Shown here in pieces: positions 53,083 to 60,978 of a stretch of DNA of 64,000 bases. This stretch comes from Halodesulfovibrio marinisediminis DSM 17456. Its GTDB lineage: Bacteria; Desulfobacterota; Desulfovibrionia; Desulfovibrionales; Desulfovibrionaceae. The stretch is taken from assembly GCF_900129975.1 (NCBI RefSeq), contig NZ_FSRG01000009.1, positions 1 through 64,000 on the forward strand, read 5' to 3'. How positions within the stretch are numbered: position 1 is the stretch's first letter; the number at the start of each line of letters is the position of its first letter. Made by a program: the position numbers and the translations under genes. The notes below the pieces were generated by a model. The model ran no database searches, was not told the DNA's origin, and saw nothing but the letters and a program-made list of their open reading frames with translations.

Positions 53083-53126
53083 AAAAAAAGGCTCAGAACC
53101 ATATATGATGATACGGTTCTGAGCCT
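53083..53126 (-). terminator. intrinsic terminator after small Cys protein
   Basis: AGGCTCAGAACC pairs perfectly with GGTTCTGAGCCT across 14 nt, with a T run on the minus strand (53083-53089). Downstream of the 59-aa gene. Confidence 0.9.
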
Positions 53127-53145
53127 GATAATCTGGTTAAACGTT

Positions 53146-53325
53146 TTATTGCGCGGAGGGGATAAGCAGGCAGCGTCCGTCGCTCCAAGCCATGCATCGT
53201 TCTGCCATACATTTTCCATGGTCAGAATTATCGTCTTTAAAACGAAAGGCAAAATCAGCATTCCCCAACTGAAACGGGCAGATAAGCTTTTTAGCCTCTT
53301 CTGAAGAGCGTTTTGGTTGTTGCAT
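53146..53325 (-). CDS. small Cys-rich protein, 59 aa
   Basis: A hydrophilic protein with CPF (about 16-18), KCMAERCMAW (about 38-47) and a late C (about 52); four Cys and a conserved Trp look like a zinc or Fe-S motif of the CxxxxxCxxW type. I recall similar short ORFs in bacteria and phages as conserved hypotheticals, but give no family name. GGAG lies 8 bases before ATG. The strong terminator (53083) supports a real transcript. Confidence 0.6.
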   Translation of the reverse strand: MQQPKRSSEEAKKLICPFQLGNADFAFRFKDDNSDHGKCMAERCMAWSDGRCLLIPSAQ

Positions 53326-53479
53326 AAAATAATCTCCAATGTTGCTTATGCCACATCTGAAAAACAATTTTTATTATATGGCATAATGCTTGGATATGCA
53401 ATTTGGGAATTTTTTATGATGCTTAAAGTATGGTGTGGAGGGTATCAGAAGAGGTTTTGGGCAAGTTGCTTTTAACCAT

Positions 53480-53513
53480 AAAAAAAAGCGGTCAGTTTTT
53501 TCAAACTAACCGC
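53480..53513 (-). terminator. terminator of tRNA-Tyr copy 1
   Basis: GCGGTCAGTTT pairs with AAACTAACCGC with one G-U wobble, followed on the minus strand by a T run (53481-53487). It lies 13 bp beyond the tRNA 3' end and is unlike the other four tRNA-Tyr terminators. Confidence 0.85.
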
Positions 53514-53525
53514 AAGCGTGTTCCA

Positions 53526-53611
53526 TGGTGGTGGGGGGAGGATTTGAACCTCCGAAGGCGTACGCCGACAGATTTACAGTCTGTTCCCTTTGGCCACTCG
53601 GGAACCCCACC
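53526..53611 (-). tRNA. tRNA-Tyr (anticodon GTA), copy 1
   Basis: An 86-nt class II tRNA with acceptor GGTGGGG/CCCCACC, long variable arm (CGGCGTACGCC...), loop CTGTAAA giving anticodon GTA, discriminator A and encoded CCA (53526-53528). One of five near-identical genes in 7.5 kb. Confidence 0.97.
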
Positions 53612-53657
53612 ATGTATGGTCTTGCTAGGAAGATGTATTCCTTGGCAACGAGAATGG

Positions 53658-53686
53658 GTTCTACGCATGACGGTCTGTTTTGGCAA
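53658..53686 (-). promoter_or_regulatory. promoter of tRNA-Tyr copy 1
   Basis: Minus-strand TTGCCA (53681-53686), 17-bp spacer, TAGAAC (53658-53663). The same boxes, spacing and flanking GGTTCTACGCATG recur before copies 2 and 3. Confidence 0.7.
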
Positions 53687-54016
53687 GTGAAAAGTGTTTA
53701 CTACTTAACATATTTATTAAGTTAACATTTACTTACAGCAAAAAAATGACTCAAAAGCAAAATAATGTTTGCAAAAATAATCAAGAACACTTAGCCAACA
53801 CGTTAGAATTTTTCGGCATGTGATTTTGACCAAGTAAAAATCAAGATGATTTTGAAGTCATACAAGGTAAGCAATATATTTTGTATCGCTTCATGAGCGT
53901 CTGAGCATGCTGCATTGTTAACATTGTATCGAAATTTGTTTTAATGCAGACCCTACACATGTTTTTTGCTGAATAAAAAAGAAGCGACGAATGAGAAATG
54001 ACTTACGGAGGGGCTA
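53687..54016. other. AT-rich intergenic region
   Basis: 330 bp of A/T-rich sequence. No gene, tRNA or clear repeat is seen. It precedes the 69-aa gene. Confidence 0.45.
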
Positions 54017-54226
54017 ATGTCAAAAGCAACACAAAAGACAGAATCCAAAACTAGATATTTTTCAGAGAACTTACTCAGCCTCATGGCTGAGTTAGCAGAA
54101 GAAATAGAAGCACTGCCTACCGGTTTGCAGAAGCGATTGAACGGTGTGGCTGATCAGCTTTTATGCGAAGTCTACAGCCAGGCACAGTTTGAGCGTTCTG
54201 TACCTATTACGCAACGACCACAGTAG
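54017..54226 (+). CDS. small hypothetical protein, 69 aa
   Basis: A mostly helical protein with FSENLLSLMAELAEEIEALPTGLQ (about 14-38) suggesting a short coiled or amphipathic helix pair. Strong ribosome site GGAGGGGC ends 4-5 bases before ATG. Isolated between AT-rich stretches within the tRNA-Tyr region; no family recognised. Codon use is not unusual. Confidence 0.5.
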   Translation: MSKATQKTESKTRYFSENLLSLMAELAEEIEALPTGLQKRLNGVADQLLCEVYSQAQFERSVPITQRPQ

Positions 54227-54566
54227 AGATAGAATATGAAATAAGTATCTTCGATCTCAGTCAGAGCTACAAATGAGGAGCCTGTTTCAGGTGTGCTGCG
54301 TGGTTATCTGATAAAGATCAGTCTTATGCAGACGTTGCCTGAGAAATCCTTTGAGGTAGGTAGGAAAGTCTTCAAGGGGTTCTGGCAGAACTTGAGTGTA
54401 TAGAAGAGCTTGAAAGCAAGTTCATAGAGACTCAAGTGTCTGGGGCAATTGTTAGTGGATATCCGGTCTTGGGGAGGCTGGGTTTGCATAACGATATATT
54501 ACGGAACTCAAGACATGAGTTATGAGATTAGACACTAAAAGCCAGTCAATACGACTGGCTTTTTTT
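54227..54566 (+). other. gap ending in an orphan tRNA-Tyr-like terminator
   Basis: After the 69-aa gene, 310 bp hold no gene. At 54537-54566 AAAAGCCAGTC pairs with GACTGGCTTTT around AATAC and is followed by a T run. It resembles the tRNA-Tyr terminator stems (AAGCCAGTC) but in a different loop, perhaps a relict of a lost copy. Confidence 0.55.
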
Positions 54567-54669
54567 ATTGGGGAATACGTGGTTGCTAAAGAGAACCGCT
54601 TTTGTATGGTTATCAAGTCGCCGTTGCGGCGGGATAGAGTGTAAGCAGATACAGAAAAGGGTAGAACGC

Positions 54670-54695
54670 AAAAAAGCCAGTCTTTCGACTGGCTT
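54670..54695 (-). terminator. terminator of tRNA-Tyr copy 2
   Basis: AAGCCAGTC pairs with GACTGGCTT around TTTC (plus strand); T run on the minus strand at 54670-54675. Nine bases from the tRNA end. Confidence 0.9.
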
Positions 54696-54703
54696 CAAAT
54701 TCG

Positions 54704-54789
54704 TGGTGGTGGGGGGAGGATTTGAACCTCCGAAGGCGTACGCCGACAGATTTACAGTCTGTTCCCTTTGGCCACTCGGGAACCCCACC
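54704..54789 (-). tRNA. tRNA-Tyr (anticodon GTA), copy 2
   Basis: 86 nt, identical to copy 1 by direct reading, CCA encoded at 54704-54706. Part of a roughly 195-bp unit (54670-54864) repeated at 57297-57493. Confidence 0.97.
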
Positions 54790-54835
54790 AATTGTGCTTG
54801 TTGCTGTAGAACGTATTCCTCAACAACGGAGACGG

Positions 54836-54864
54836 GTTCTACGCATGTCGGGCACCTTTGGCAA
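54836..54864 (-). promoter_or_regulatory. promoter of tRNA-Tyr copy 2
   Basis: Minus-strand TTGCCA (54859-54864), 17-bp spacer, TAGAAC (54836-54841). Confidence 0.7.
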
Positions 54865-55128
54865 GCTAAAAAAAATATTTTTTCAAATTTTAGGAAAGTC
54901 GGGGTGCCTACGGTAGAAGAATGTAGTTTTGTCTATTTGAAGAGAGGCAGTCTTTCTGGAGGATTCTTTGGGGCAGGCGTTGGCTTAGCTCCTGTGGGTA
55001 AGCATTGGTTGAGACATGCATTGTGGTCAGATTATACCTTGTAACTATTCATCACTCGTTGCTCTGAATAGTTACATACGGTACATTTACGCTGATAATC
55101 TAAAAATATTCAGTCGAAGGAGCCGATG
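54865..55128. other. intergenic region
   Basis: 260 bp without a clear gene; ends in an AAGGAG ribosome site for the 66-aa zinc-ribbon protein. Confidence 0.4.
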
Positions 55129-55326
55129 ATGAATATGGACCAGTTTACTGACAGCATCACCATTGATGGGGAGATTTATGATTTTGACCCTGAACGCTCA
55201 GTAGCATTGATGCCATGCGAAAATTGCGGTCATCTTAATGAGGTGGAAGTAACCAAGCAAAGCGATGAATATGCCCCATCTGCTTTTTCCTGCGAGAACT
55301 GTGGGCATTGGAATAGTTTTGACTAA
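55129..55326 (+). CDS. small two-CXXC zinc-ribbon-like protein
   Basis: A 65-residue protein with CENCGH (about 29-34) and a second CENCGH (about 54-59), two CXXC halves of a zinc ribbon. The two halves are nearly identical words, suggesting internal duplication. The start at 55129 gives a 6-base spacing to AAGGAG; 55126 is also possible. A strong terminator (55378) follows. Function unknown. Confidence 0.65.
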   Translation: MNMDQFTDSITIDGEIYDFDPERSVALMPCENCGHLNEVEVTKQSDEYAPSAFSCENCGHWNSFD

Positions 55327-55377
55327 GGAATGCTTTTGTCCGGTGGTAGCTTTTTTTAATCGACCTGCAAAATATTG

Positions 55378-55429
55378 AACGCTGCACAATCAATTCCTAT
55401 AAACTGGAGATTGTATGCAGCGTTTTTTT
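55378..55429 (+). terminator. intrinsic terminator after zinc-ribbon gene
   Basis: AACGCTGCA-CAATC pairs with GATTG-TGCAGCGTT over a 17-nt loop, followed by seven T. The outer stem word AACGCTGCA recurs in the terminator at 57230. Confidence 0.85.
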
Positions 55430-55526
55430 ATTACTAACGAAGTCGTAAGTGTGAAACTGTCCGAGACAGCCACGGGCATTCGCCAAAGATTGGCGATTCC
55501 GACCTGATGAGCAGCTAGAGAGAAAT

Positions 55527-55964
55527 ATGATGAGCAGGAACACAGAGCTAGCAAAAATTCATTTGGGCAAAAAACAGCTTGGCCTCGATGATGATACGTA
55601 CCAAGTCATGCTGGAAGATATGTTTGGAGTAAGCAGCGCAGCTAAGCTTGATTACAAACAGCGTTATCGTCTGTTGCGCCATATGGAAGAGCGTGGGGCT
55701 GTGTTTATTGCTAAACAACAAACAGCACCTAAGCCTGAGAAAGATTTCTATGCTATTCCCGACAATGCTCCGTATATGAAGCAGAAACGTTACATATTGG
55801 CTCTGTGGAAAAAACTCGGTTGGAAAACGAGTGGCGTTGATATCTACATGAAAGAACAATTCGACGTAGAGAGTTTTGTTTGGCTTAAGGATCAAGCAGT
55901 CCTGCAAGCTATTGCAAAGGACTTAGTCAAGCTCTGCCAAGATCAGGGTATAGAGGTTGAGTAG
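55527..55964 (+). CDS. gemA: phage Mu GemA-like (DUF1018) regulatory protein
   Basis: A 145-residue protein matching the GemA/gp16 family of Mu-like phages: N-terminal helix ELAKIHLGKKQLGLDDDTYQVML (about 5-28; split ELAKIHLGKKQLG and LDDDTYQVML) and mid-part KQRYRLLRHMEERG (about 44-57). GemA affects host gene expression and DNA supercoiling in Mu. No other Mu gene (transposase, tail, head) is present nearby, so it is an orphan or relict. The ATG at 55527 or 55530 has GAGAGAAAT in front. It stands between tRNA-Tyr copies 2 and 3. Confidence 0.78.
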   Translation: MMSRNTELAKIHLGKKQLGLDDDTYQVMLEDMFGVSSAAKLDYKQRYRLLRHMEERGAVFIAKQQTAPKPEKDFYAIPDNAPYMKQKRYILALWKKLGWKTSGVDIYMKEQFDVESFVWLKDQAVLQAIAKDLVKLCQDQGIEVE

Positions 55965-56209
55965 AACGTAAGTTGAAGAGTTGGTAGCACAGACTAGAGA
56001 GCTCGGCATGATTCACAACATTTAGGACCAATACGATATTATCTCCTGCTGTGGCGTCACAAACTAGGTATGACTTTTAAGCGATTTGCCATCAAACTGT
56101 CCCAAGTATAAAAAGCAGGTAGCCATTGTGATCCATATGGATGTAAGAATGCTTTTGAGCGGTTTGCCTAATATTAACTATAGATAGGTAAAAGTGCTGA
56201 GGAGAAAAG

Positions 56210-57214
56210 ATGCCAAAAAAAGAGATTCTTCAGACTAATGAAGGTGAAAAAAATGCCCAAGCTCCAGCAATAATTTCTGTCAGTCGCTCTACAGACATTC
56301 CTGCATATCATTCAGATTGGTTTATGAATAGATTGCGAACGGGCTATCTAGCTTGGATAAACCCATTTAATAGAAAGAAGAGTTACATTAGTTTTAGCAG
56401 GACAGGAGCAATTGTTTTTTGGACAAAAAATCCTGCTCCAATGTTGAAGTATCTTGATGAGCTGGATTCACGGAACTTAGCCTACTATTTCCAGTATACA
56501 CTTAATGACTATGATGCTGAGAAGCTCGAACCAAACGTGCCTAACTTAGAGCGGCGATTGGCAACATTTAAAGAACTTTCAACCCGTATTGGTGCGGACC
56601 GTATTGTTTGGCGTTTTGATCCAATTATTTTGGGGAATGGGTTAACCGTATCGTTAATCATTAAGCGCTTTGAAAAGCTGGCGAAGCAACTACAGGGGCA
56701 TACTAAAAAGGTTGTGATTAGCTTCGTTGATATTGCAGATTATAGGAAGGTGCAAAATACATTGAAGTGTAGTGAGCTGTCTGACCTGCGTGCTCCTTCG
56801 ATTGATGAAGAAGTTACCTTTGCTATTGAGCTGTCAAAAATTGCAAAAAAATATGGCCTAGCTATAGCGACCTGTTGTGAAAAGAGAGATCTTACAAAGT
56901 ATGGTGTAAGTAAAAACAAATGCATCGATGATGAACTATTGTTTAAGCTTTGCACTCCGAAGAATGAAAAATTAACTGATTTTTTAAGGCAATATCAAAC
57001 TCAGCATTCTTTGCTGCCAATGCCAAATCTAAAAATGGTTCCTAAGGATAAAGGGCAGCGTGAAGAATGCGGTTGTGTGATAAGTAAAGACATCGGTATG
57101 TATGATACATGTGGGCATCTGTGTGTATATTGCTATGCAAATACTTCAGACAGGGTTGTTACGAAAAATTTGAAGCTTAAAGATAACAATGCTGAAACAA
57201 TAATTCCAATTTAA
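56210..57214 (+). CDS. DUF1848-family protein
   Basis: A 334-residue protein with the DUF1848 layout: SVSRSTDIPAYHSDWFMNRL (about 23-42), FWTKNPAPML (about 70-79), WRFDPIILG (about 126-134), and the C-terminal CGCVISKDIGMYDTCGHLCVYCYA (about 287-310; split CGCVISKDIGMYDTC and CVYCYA) with a Cys cluster that resembles a radical-SAM or Fe-S binding motif. Biochemical role unknown; I recall it as a scattered bacterial and archaeal family. The start has GAGGAG 6-7 bases before ATG. It lies between GemA and tRNA-Tyr copy 3. Confidence 0.82.
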   Translation: MPKKEILQTNEGEKNAQAPAIISVSRSTDIPAYHSDWFMNRLRTGYLAWINPFNRKKSYISFSRTGAIVFWTKNPAPMLKYLDELDSRNLAYYFQYTLNDYDAEKLEPNVPNLERRLATFKELSTRIGADRIVWRFDPIILGNGLTVSLIIKRFEKLAKQLQGHTKKVVISFVDIADYRKVQNTLKCSELSDLRAPSIDEEVTFAIELSKIAKKYGLAIATCCEKRDLTKYGVSKNKCIDDELLFKLCTPKNEKLTDFLRQYQTQHSLLPMPNLKMVPKDKGQREECGCVISKDIGMYDTCGHLCVYCYANTSDRVVTKNLKLKDNNAETIIPI

Positions 57215-57229
57215 GTTCTATTAGCTAAA

Positions 57230-57263
57230 AACGCTGCAACGTATTTAATTGCAGCGTTTTTTT
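57230..57263 (+). terminator. intrinsic terminator after DUF1848 gene
   Basis: AACGCTGCA pairs with TGCAGCGTT around ACGTATTTAAT, followed by seven T. The stem matches that at 55378-55429. Confidence 0.88.
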
Positions 57264-57296
57264 ATTATCTATCAACTTAGTTGGGATTGCACACAC

Positions 57297-57325
57297 AAAA
57301 AAAAGCCAGTCTTTCGACTGGCTTT
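57297..57325 (-). terminator. terminator of tRNA-Tyr copy 3
   Basis: AAAGCCAGTC pairs with GACTGGCTTT around TTTC, with a T run on the minus strand at 57297-57304. Confidence 0.9.
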
Positions 57326-57332
57326 AAATTCG

Positions 57333-57418
57333 TGGTGGTGGGGGGAGGATTTGAACCTCCGAAGGCGTACGCCGACAGATTTACAGTCTGTTCCCTTTGG
57401 CCACTCGGGAACCCCACC
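57333..57418 (-). tRNA. tRNA-Tyr (anticodon GTA), copy 3
   Basis: 86 nt, identical to copies 1 and 2 as read, CCA encoded at 57333-57335. Part of the repeated 195-bp unit. Confidence 0.97.
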
Positions 57419-57464
57419 AATTGTGCTTGTTGCTGTAGAACGTATTTCTCAACAACGGAGACGG

Positions 57465-57493
57465 GTTCTACGCATGTCAGATGTGTTTGGCAA
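57465..57493 (-). promoter_or_regulatory. promoter of tRNA-Tyr copy 3
   Basis: Minus-strand TTGCCA (57488-57493), 17-bp spacer, TAGAAC (57465-57470). Confidence 0.7.
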
Positions 57494-57646
57494 GCAGAAA
57501 TTTAAAAAAAAATTGAACGGCAAGAATAGAAGTGTGTCTTAAACACGATCTTTCAATGATGCATCGCTTGTGATGTTTTGGTAGTCATGAAAAAAAGATT
57601 AAGTGTGGAGAAGGAAGAGAAGGCTTTGTAGGGGGTAGGAGTCACG

Positions 57647-57682
57647 AAAAAAGGCTTACAAAGAATTCATCGTAAGCCTTTT
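57647..57682 (-). terminator. intrinsic terminator after beta-lactamase-fold gene
   Basis: AAAAGGCTTAC pairs with GTAAGCCTTTT around AAAGAATTCATC, with minus-strand T run at 57647-57652. About 45 bp beyond the stop codon. Confidence 0.88.
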
Positions 57683-57725
57683 GTAATTATTGTGGATGTA
57701 ATGACCGGCAAACGGTTGCTGGCTC

Positions 57726-58931
57726 TTATCTGTAGTGCTTCACTATATCAAGGGTCGCTTTGTAGAGCTTGTTGAAGTGATCGTAAGGGGCTGGAAGCAT
57801 GCTAGTGAGCTGACTGTTTATGGCGACAATTATTCCAGATACTGGGTCGGCCCAAATAAGTTGGCCTCCCCATCCGCTGTGTCCCAATCCATATTGGTTT
57901 GAGATCATAGACTTGTAATAGTAGCTTTTAATGCTGGTCAGTTCTGCAGGAACAGGTTGTCCTTGAGTTTCGGCCTGTTTTATATCTTCGATTGCTTGTG
58001 CTTTGTCTTCAATAAGAAGTCGACCGTAGCGGGCAAAGTCAACTGTTGAGCTTAATAAAGAGGCTCCTATTACAGGAGTGCCGTCAAAATCTGTTCCCAT
58101 GTAGATTGTATTTTGACCACCAATACGGTGAAGAAGAGAGCGTACCATGTCTTCTAAACGGGTTCCTGCTGCATTCGCCAGCGCCATCCCAAGAACGGTC
58201 GTGTTAATTGTTGCATAGTTAGCTATCTCGCCTTTCCATTTGTTTGATTTGGAGTTGGGGGCGATATCTATATCCTGCACGAAAAGACTAATAGTTTCTC
58301 GTTCGTCGTTTCGTTGTAACCCTATGACTCGTTCGTCACGGTTGAACATTTCCAACGCTTGAGGGTCGTTGAGATACGCAGCCAATTCCGCGACATTGTG
58401 ATTCACTGCCATGGAGGCAACGTCGCCTACAGTTCGACCACGGAACCCAGAACCAATATTGGGTATAAACTTCTCAATTGATTCGTTTAAAGAAATTTTT
58501 CCTTCTTTTAAGACTTGATTCAGCAATATGTAGCCAATTGATTTGGTACTAGATTGATCTGAAAACGTTGAGGAGCGGGAATGCCCATTTTTATAGTGTT
58601 CTAGTAAGACGTTCCCATCATGAGTGATTACAACCACTGCAGAGACAGCGGGATGCGCGAGCACTTTTGCTACGCTGGGAATCTCATATAGTTCATAATT
58701 AGTAGCTTGAAAGTTGAGTGGGAATATATCCTGGGCGTTCACAGCCATTAAGTTGGGCATGATGTGTTGCAGGTTTGCGAGTCCTTCCCCACGTAATCCT
58801 TTTTGCCAAGTGTCAATGTTGAGGATCTTTGTAGGAGGTGGTGACCATGTTGTATCTTCAGATTTATCAGCCGCTGTAGCATTTATACAAAATAAACAGA
58901 CAAATATTGCTGCATAGATAAATTTATTCAT
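57726..58931 (-). CDS. exported beta-lactamase-fold serine hydrolase
   Basis: A 401-residue protein of the class C beta-lactamase/EstB family (PF00144). Signal peptide 1-21 (ends NATA-AD). The SxxK motif is in SDQSSTKSIG (about 126-135), Tyr motif YATIN in the NYATINTTV segment (about 241), and HSGWGG (about 356) matches the family's [HK]xG box. It hydrolyses an ester or amide bond; resistance to beta-lactams cannot be claimed. ATG 58931 has AAGGG 7 bases in front, giving a clean signal peptide. Confidence 0.9.
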   Translation of the reverse strand: MNKFIYAAIFVCLFCINATAADKSEDTTWSPPPTKILNIDTWQKGLRGEGLANLQHIMPNLMAVNAQDIFPLNFQATNYELYEIPSVAKVLAHPAVSAVVVITHDGNVLLEHYKNGHSRSSTFSDQSSTKSIGYILLNQVLKEGKISLNESIEKFIPNIGSGFRGRTVGDVASMAVNHNVAELAAYLNDPQALEMFNRDERVIGLQRNDERETISLFVQDIDIAPNSKSNKWKGEIANYATINTTVLGMALANAAGTRLEDMVRSLLHRIGGQNTIYMGTDFDGTPVIGASLLSSTVDFARYGRLLIEDKAQAIEDIKQAETQGQPVPAELTSIKSYYYKSMISNQYGLGHSGWGGQLIWADPVSGIIVAINSQLTSMLPAPYDHFNKLYKATLDIVKHYR

Positions 58932-59333
58932 AACAGAACCCTTTATCCAAACCTTAGATTGGTGTTGTGAATTTTTCTGCAAGCAACTTCGAATTGTATT
59001 ATTTTTCTAACTGGTAACAAATGGTTGTAGTAATTTTTTTTCAAGAAATGAATATTGTTGAACAAAATCTTTCGAAACAAAGTTGCCAACGTTCGTTATC
59101 AGAGAATAAGATGTTTCGTTATGAAGTAATGATGATAATCTGACCCTGCAATGTGATAATCTAAATATGCATAGTGCAGAAATGATTTGTAATTGATAAC
59201 TGTTTTGACTTTAGTGCTATATTTATAGTTCAGCGTTTTTTTCTTCAGTCGCAAAAGCTAAAGTGCTATGCTCTTAGCTATCAAAAAACTACAAAGCTTC
59301 ACCCTAAGCAGTTATAAAAGGACAGGTGATGAT
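58932..59333. other. intergenic region between beta-lactamase-fold and SIMPL genes
   Basis: 400 bp, AT-rich, with promoters for two divergent genes. No gene, repeat or clear operator is seen. Confidence 0.45.
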
Positions 59334-60086
59334 ATGGTAAATGGAAATGGAAAAGTCTCAAAAGTAATATCACCCCTTAGTGCGACTATATTAGCTTTCG
59401 GAATTGTTGCGGCGGCAGCCGTCATTATGTTGGGGCTTATTAATTTTCGCGGGTCAGAACGTTATGTGACCGTAAAAGGGCTTGCTTTAAAAGATGTAGA
59501 GGCAAATACTGCCTCATGGTCAATCAAACATGTCGTTACTGGTGATGATCTTTCAGCATTACAGGTTACGATTGAGGCAAATTCAAACCTCATTAAGCAG
59601 TTCCTGTTGGATCAGGGACTGTCTAAGGATGCTAAGCTCTTCAAGACAGTAGACGTTCAGGATCGTTTTGCTGTTACATATGGACAAGAGGGGCCTGTTG
59701 GACAGCGCTATATAGTTTCCGAAATTATTACGGTTCAGACAGATGATCTTGATGCTATTGATCGTGCGTATCAAAATGTGGGTGAGTTGATTAAAAAAGG
59801 TGTCAGCATAATCAAAGAAGGTCACCCTGAATCAGGCAACCCGGTATATATCTTTACACAGTTGAATGAAATTAAGCCTGAAATGATTCATGAGGCTACC
59901 GTCAATGCCCGTAGCAGTGCCGAACAGTTTGCTAAAGACTCCGGAGCGGAGGTAGGTGCAATTAAGCAAGCGAACCAAGGCGTATTCCAGCTGTATCCAA
60001 GGAATTCAAGTGACATGTATATGGAGAAGTTCTCACGATACAAAACGATACGCGTAGTTTCGACTATCAAGTTTTATCTGAAATAG
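59334..60086 (+). CDS. SIMPL-domain (DUF541) protein
   Basis: A 250-residue protein. An N-terminal transmembrane/signal-anchor helix (about 16-37) is followed by the SIMPL domain: YVTVKGLALKDVEANTASWSIK (about 44-65; split as YVTVKGL and KDVEANTASWSIK) and a C-terminal RYKTIRVVSTIKFYL strand. Family members are membrane-anchored proteins with poorly known roles, often stress related. The ATG at 59334 has AGGTGA upstream; the longer frame from 59268 overlaps the ribosome site. Confidence 0.85.
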   Translation: MVNGNGKVSKVISPLSATILAFGIVAAAAVIMLGLINFRGSERYVTVKGLALKDVEANTASWSIKHVVTGDDLSALQVTIEANSNLIKQFLLDQGLSKDAKLFKTVDVQDRFAVTYGQEGPVGQRYIVSEIITVQTDDLDAIDRAYQNVGELIKKGVSIIKEGHPESGNPVYIFTQLNEIKPEMIHEATVNARSSAEQFAKDSGAEVGAIKQANQGVFQLYPRNSSDMYMEKFSRYKTIRVVSTIKFYLK

Positions 60087-60094
60087 ATTATGAA

Positions 60095-60122
60095 GAGCCC
60101 TTAGCCACTAAGGGCTTTTTTT
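60095..60122 (+). terminator. intrinsic terminator after SIMPL gene
   Basis: AGCCCTTA pairs with TAAGGGCT around GCCAC, followed by seven T, 8 bp after the stop. Confidence 0.92.
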
Positions 60123-60315
60123 ATGCATAAGAGCTGGGCACGTGCAAAGAAGGATAGAAAGAGATTAGGCTAGTAGGGCAGTATGGGATAGGAAGGAGAT
60201 AGACTTTTTAGCGTGTAGAAAACAAACGCTGGTGAGTTCGGCAAGAGTCGTTTTATCGAAATGGGACGCAAGGGCGGATTGTTATGCAATGACGCGCTTA
60301 AAGAAATTTGGACAC

Positions 60316-60342
60316 AAAAAAAGCCAGTCTTTCGACTGGCTT
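60316..60342 (-). terminator. terminator of tRNA-Thr-Tyr operon
   Basis: AAGCCAGTC pairs with GACTGGCTT around TTTC, with minus-strand T run at 60316-60322. The same stem as copies 2, 3 and 5. Confidence 0.9.
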
Positions 60343-60350
60343 GATTTTCG

Positions 60351-60436
60351 TGGTGGTGGGGGGAGGATTTGAACCTCCGAAGGCGTACGCCGACAGATTT
60401 ACAGTCTGTTCCCTTTGGCCACTCGGGAACCCCACC
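60351..60436 (-). tRNA. tRNA-Tyr (anticodon GTA), copy 4
   Basis: 86 nt, same sequence as copies 1-3, CCA encoded at 60351-60353. It lies 3 bp after tRNA-Thr in the same transcript. Confidence 0.97.
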
Positions 60437-60439
60437 TGC

Positions 60440-60515
60440 TGGAGCTGGCGATGGGACTTGAACCCGCAACCTGCTGATTACAAATCAGCTGCTCTACCAA
60501 TTGAGCTACGCCAGC
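60440..60515 (-). tRNA. tRNA-Thr (anticodon TGT)
   Basis: 76 nt; acceptor GCTGGCG/CGCCAGC, discriminator T, CCA encoded at 60440-60442. Loop TTTGTAA gives anticodon TGT, reading ACA/ACG. It is transcribed just before tRNA-Tyr copy 4. Confidence 0.96.
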
Positions 60516-60528
60516 AGCGAAGACAGGA

Positions 60529-60555
60529 TTTATAGACACTGGAAGGTTTTGGCAA
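60529..60555 (-). promoter_or_regulatory. promoter of tRNA-Thr-Tyr operon
   Basis: Minus-strand TTGCCA (60550-60555) and TATAAA (60529-60534), spacer 15 bp, shorter than ideal, but the boxes match the consensus well and lie 14 bp upstream of the tRNA. No leader is left, so an alternative start is possible. Confidence 0.5.
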
Positions 60556-60814
60556 GCAAAAAATGAAAAAAAATGAAATTTATTATTTCGGCGGGCTGAT
60601 AGGGAGAGGTTTTCTGCGTTTTAGCCTGTTTTCAGTATCTAGAAAGTGGTTTTTTACTACCTGTCCTTTTTTGGGGATGTGCAAGCGGATTGAATAAGAG
60701 GTTGAACGTTATGCGCTGCAAAGAGGAAGAGTTTTGTGCTTTTTTGAAAGAGAACTTTTAGGGGGAGGTAGGATTCGGTCTGGAAGAGGAATGAGGAGCG
60801 CAAAATTCGGACAT
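60556..60814. other. gap between tRNA units
   Basis: 260 bp with no gene. A purine-rich stretch (GAGGAAGAGTTTTG ... GGAAGAGGAATGAGGAGCG) is seen but no motif is recognised. Confidence 0.4.
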
Positions 60815-60840
60815 AAAAAAAGCCAGTCTTTCGACTGGCT
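60815..60840 (-). terminator. terminator of tRNA-Tyr copy 5
   Basis: AGCCAGTC pairs with GACTGGCT around TTTC; minus-strand T run 60815-60820. Confidence 0.9.
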
Positions 60841-60849
60841 AAATTTTCG

Positions 60850-60935
60850 TGGTGGTGGGGGGAGGATTTGAACCTCCGAAGGCATACGCCGACAGATTTA
60901 CAGTCTGTTCCCTTTGGCCACTCGGGAACCCCACC
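60850..60935 (-). tRNA. tRNA-Tyr (anticodon GTA), copy 5
   Basis: 86 nt, CCA encoded at 60850-60852. It differs from the others at one base in the variable arm (GGCATACGCC instead of GGCGTACGCC on the plus strand). The upstream leader has diverged from copies 2 and 3. Confidence 0.97.
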
Positions 60936-60978
60936 TGATTATGTTGTCTAAGGAAATGTTTTCCAGCAACGGAGAAGA

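Noticed and set aside
53013-53339. Frame of 108 codons overlapping the 59-aa Cys protein on the same strand
   Set aside because: It runs through the strong terminator at 53083 and is out of frame with the better supported small gene.
54568-55044. 158-codon frame running through tRNA-Tyr copy 2, with similar frames at the other copies
   Set aside because: Repeated peptide VVVGGGFEPPKAYADRF is simply the translated tRNA-Tyr gene.
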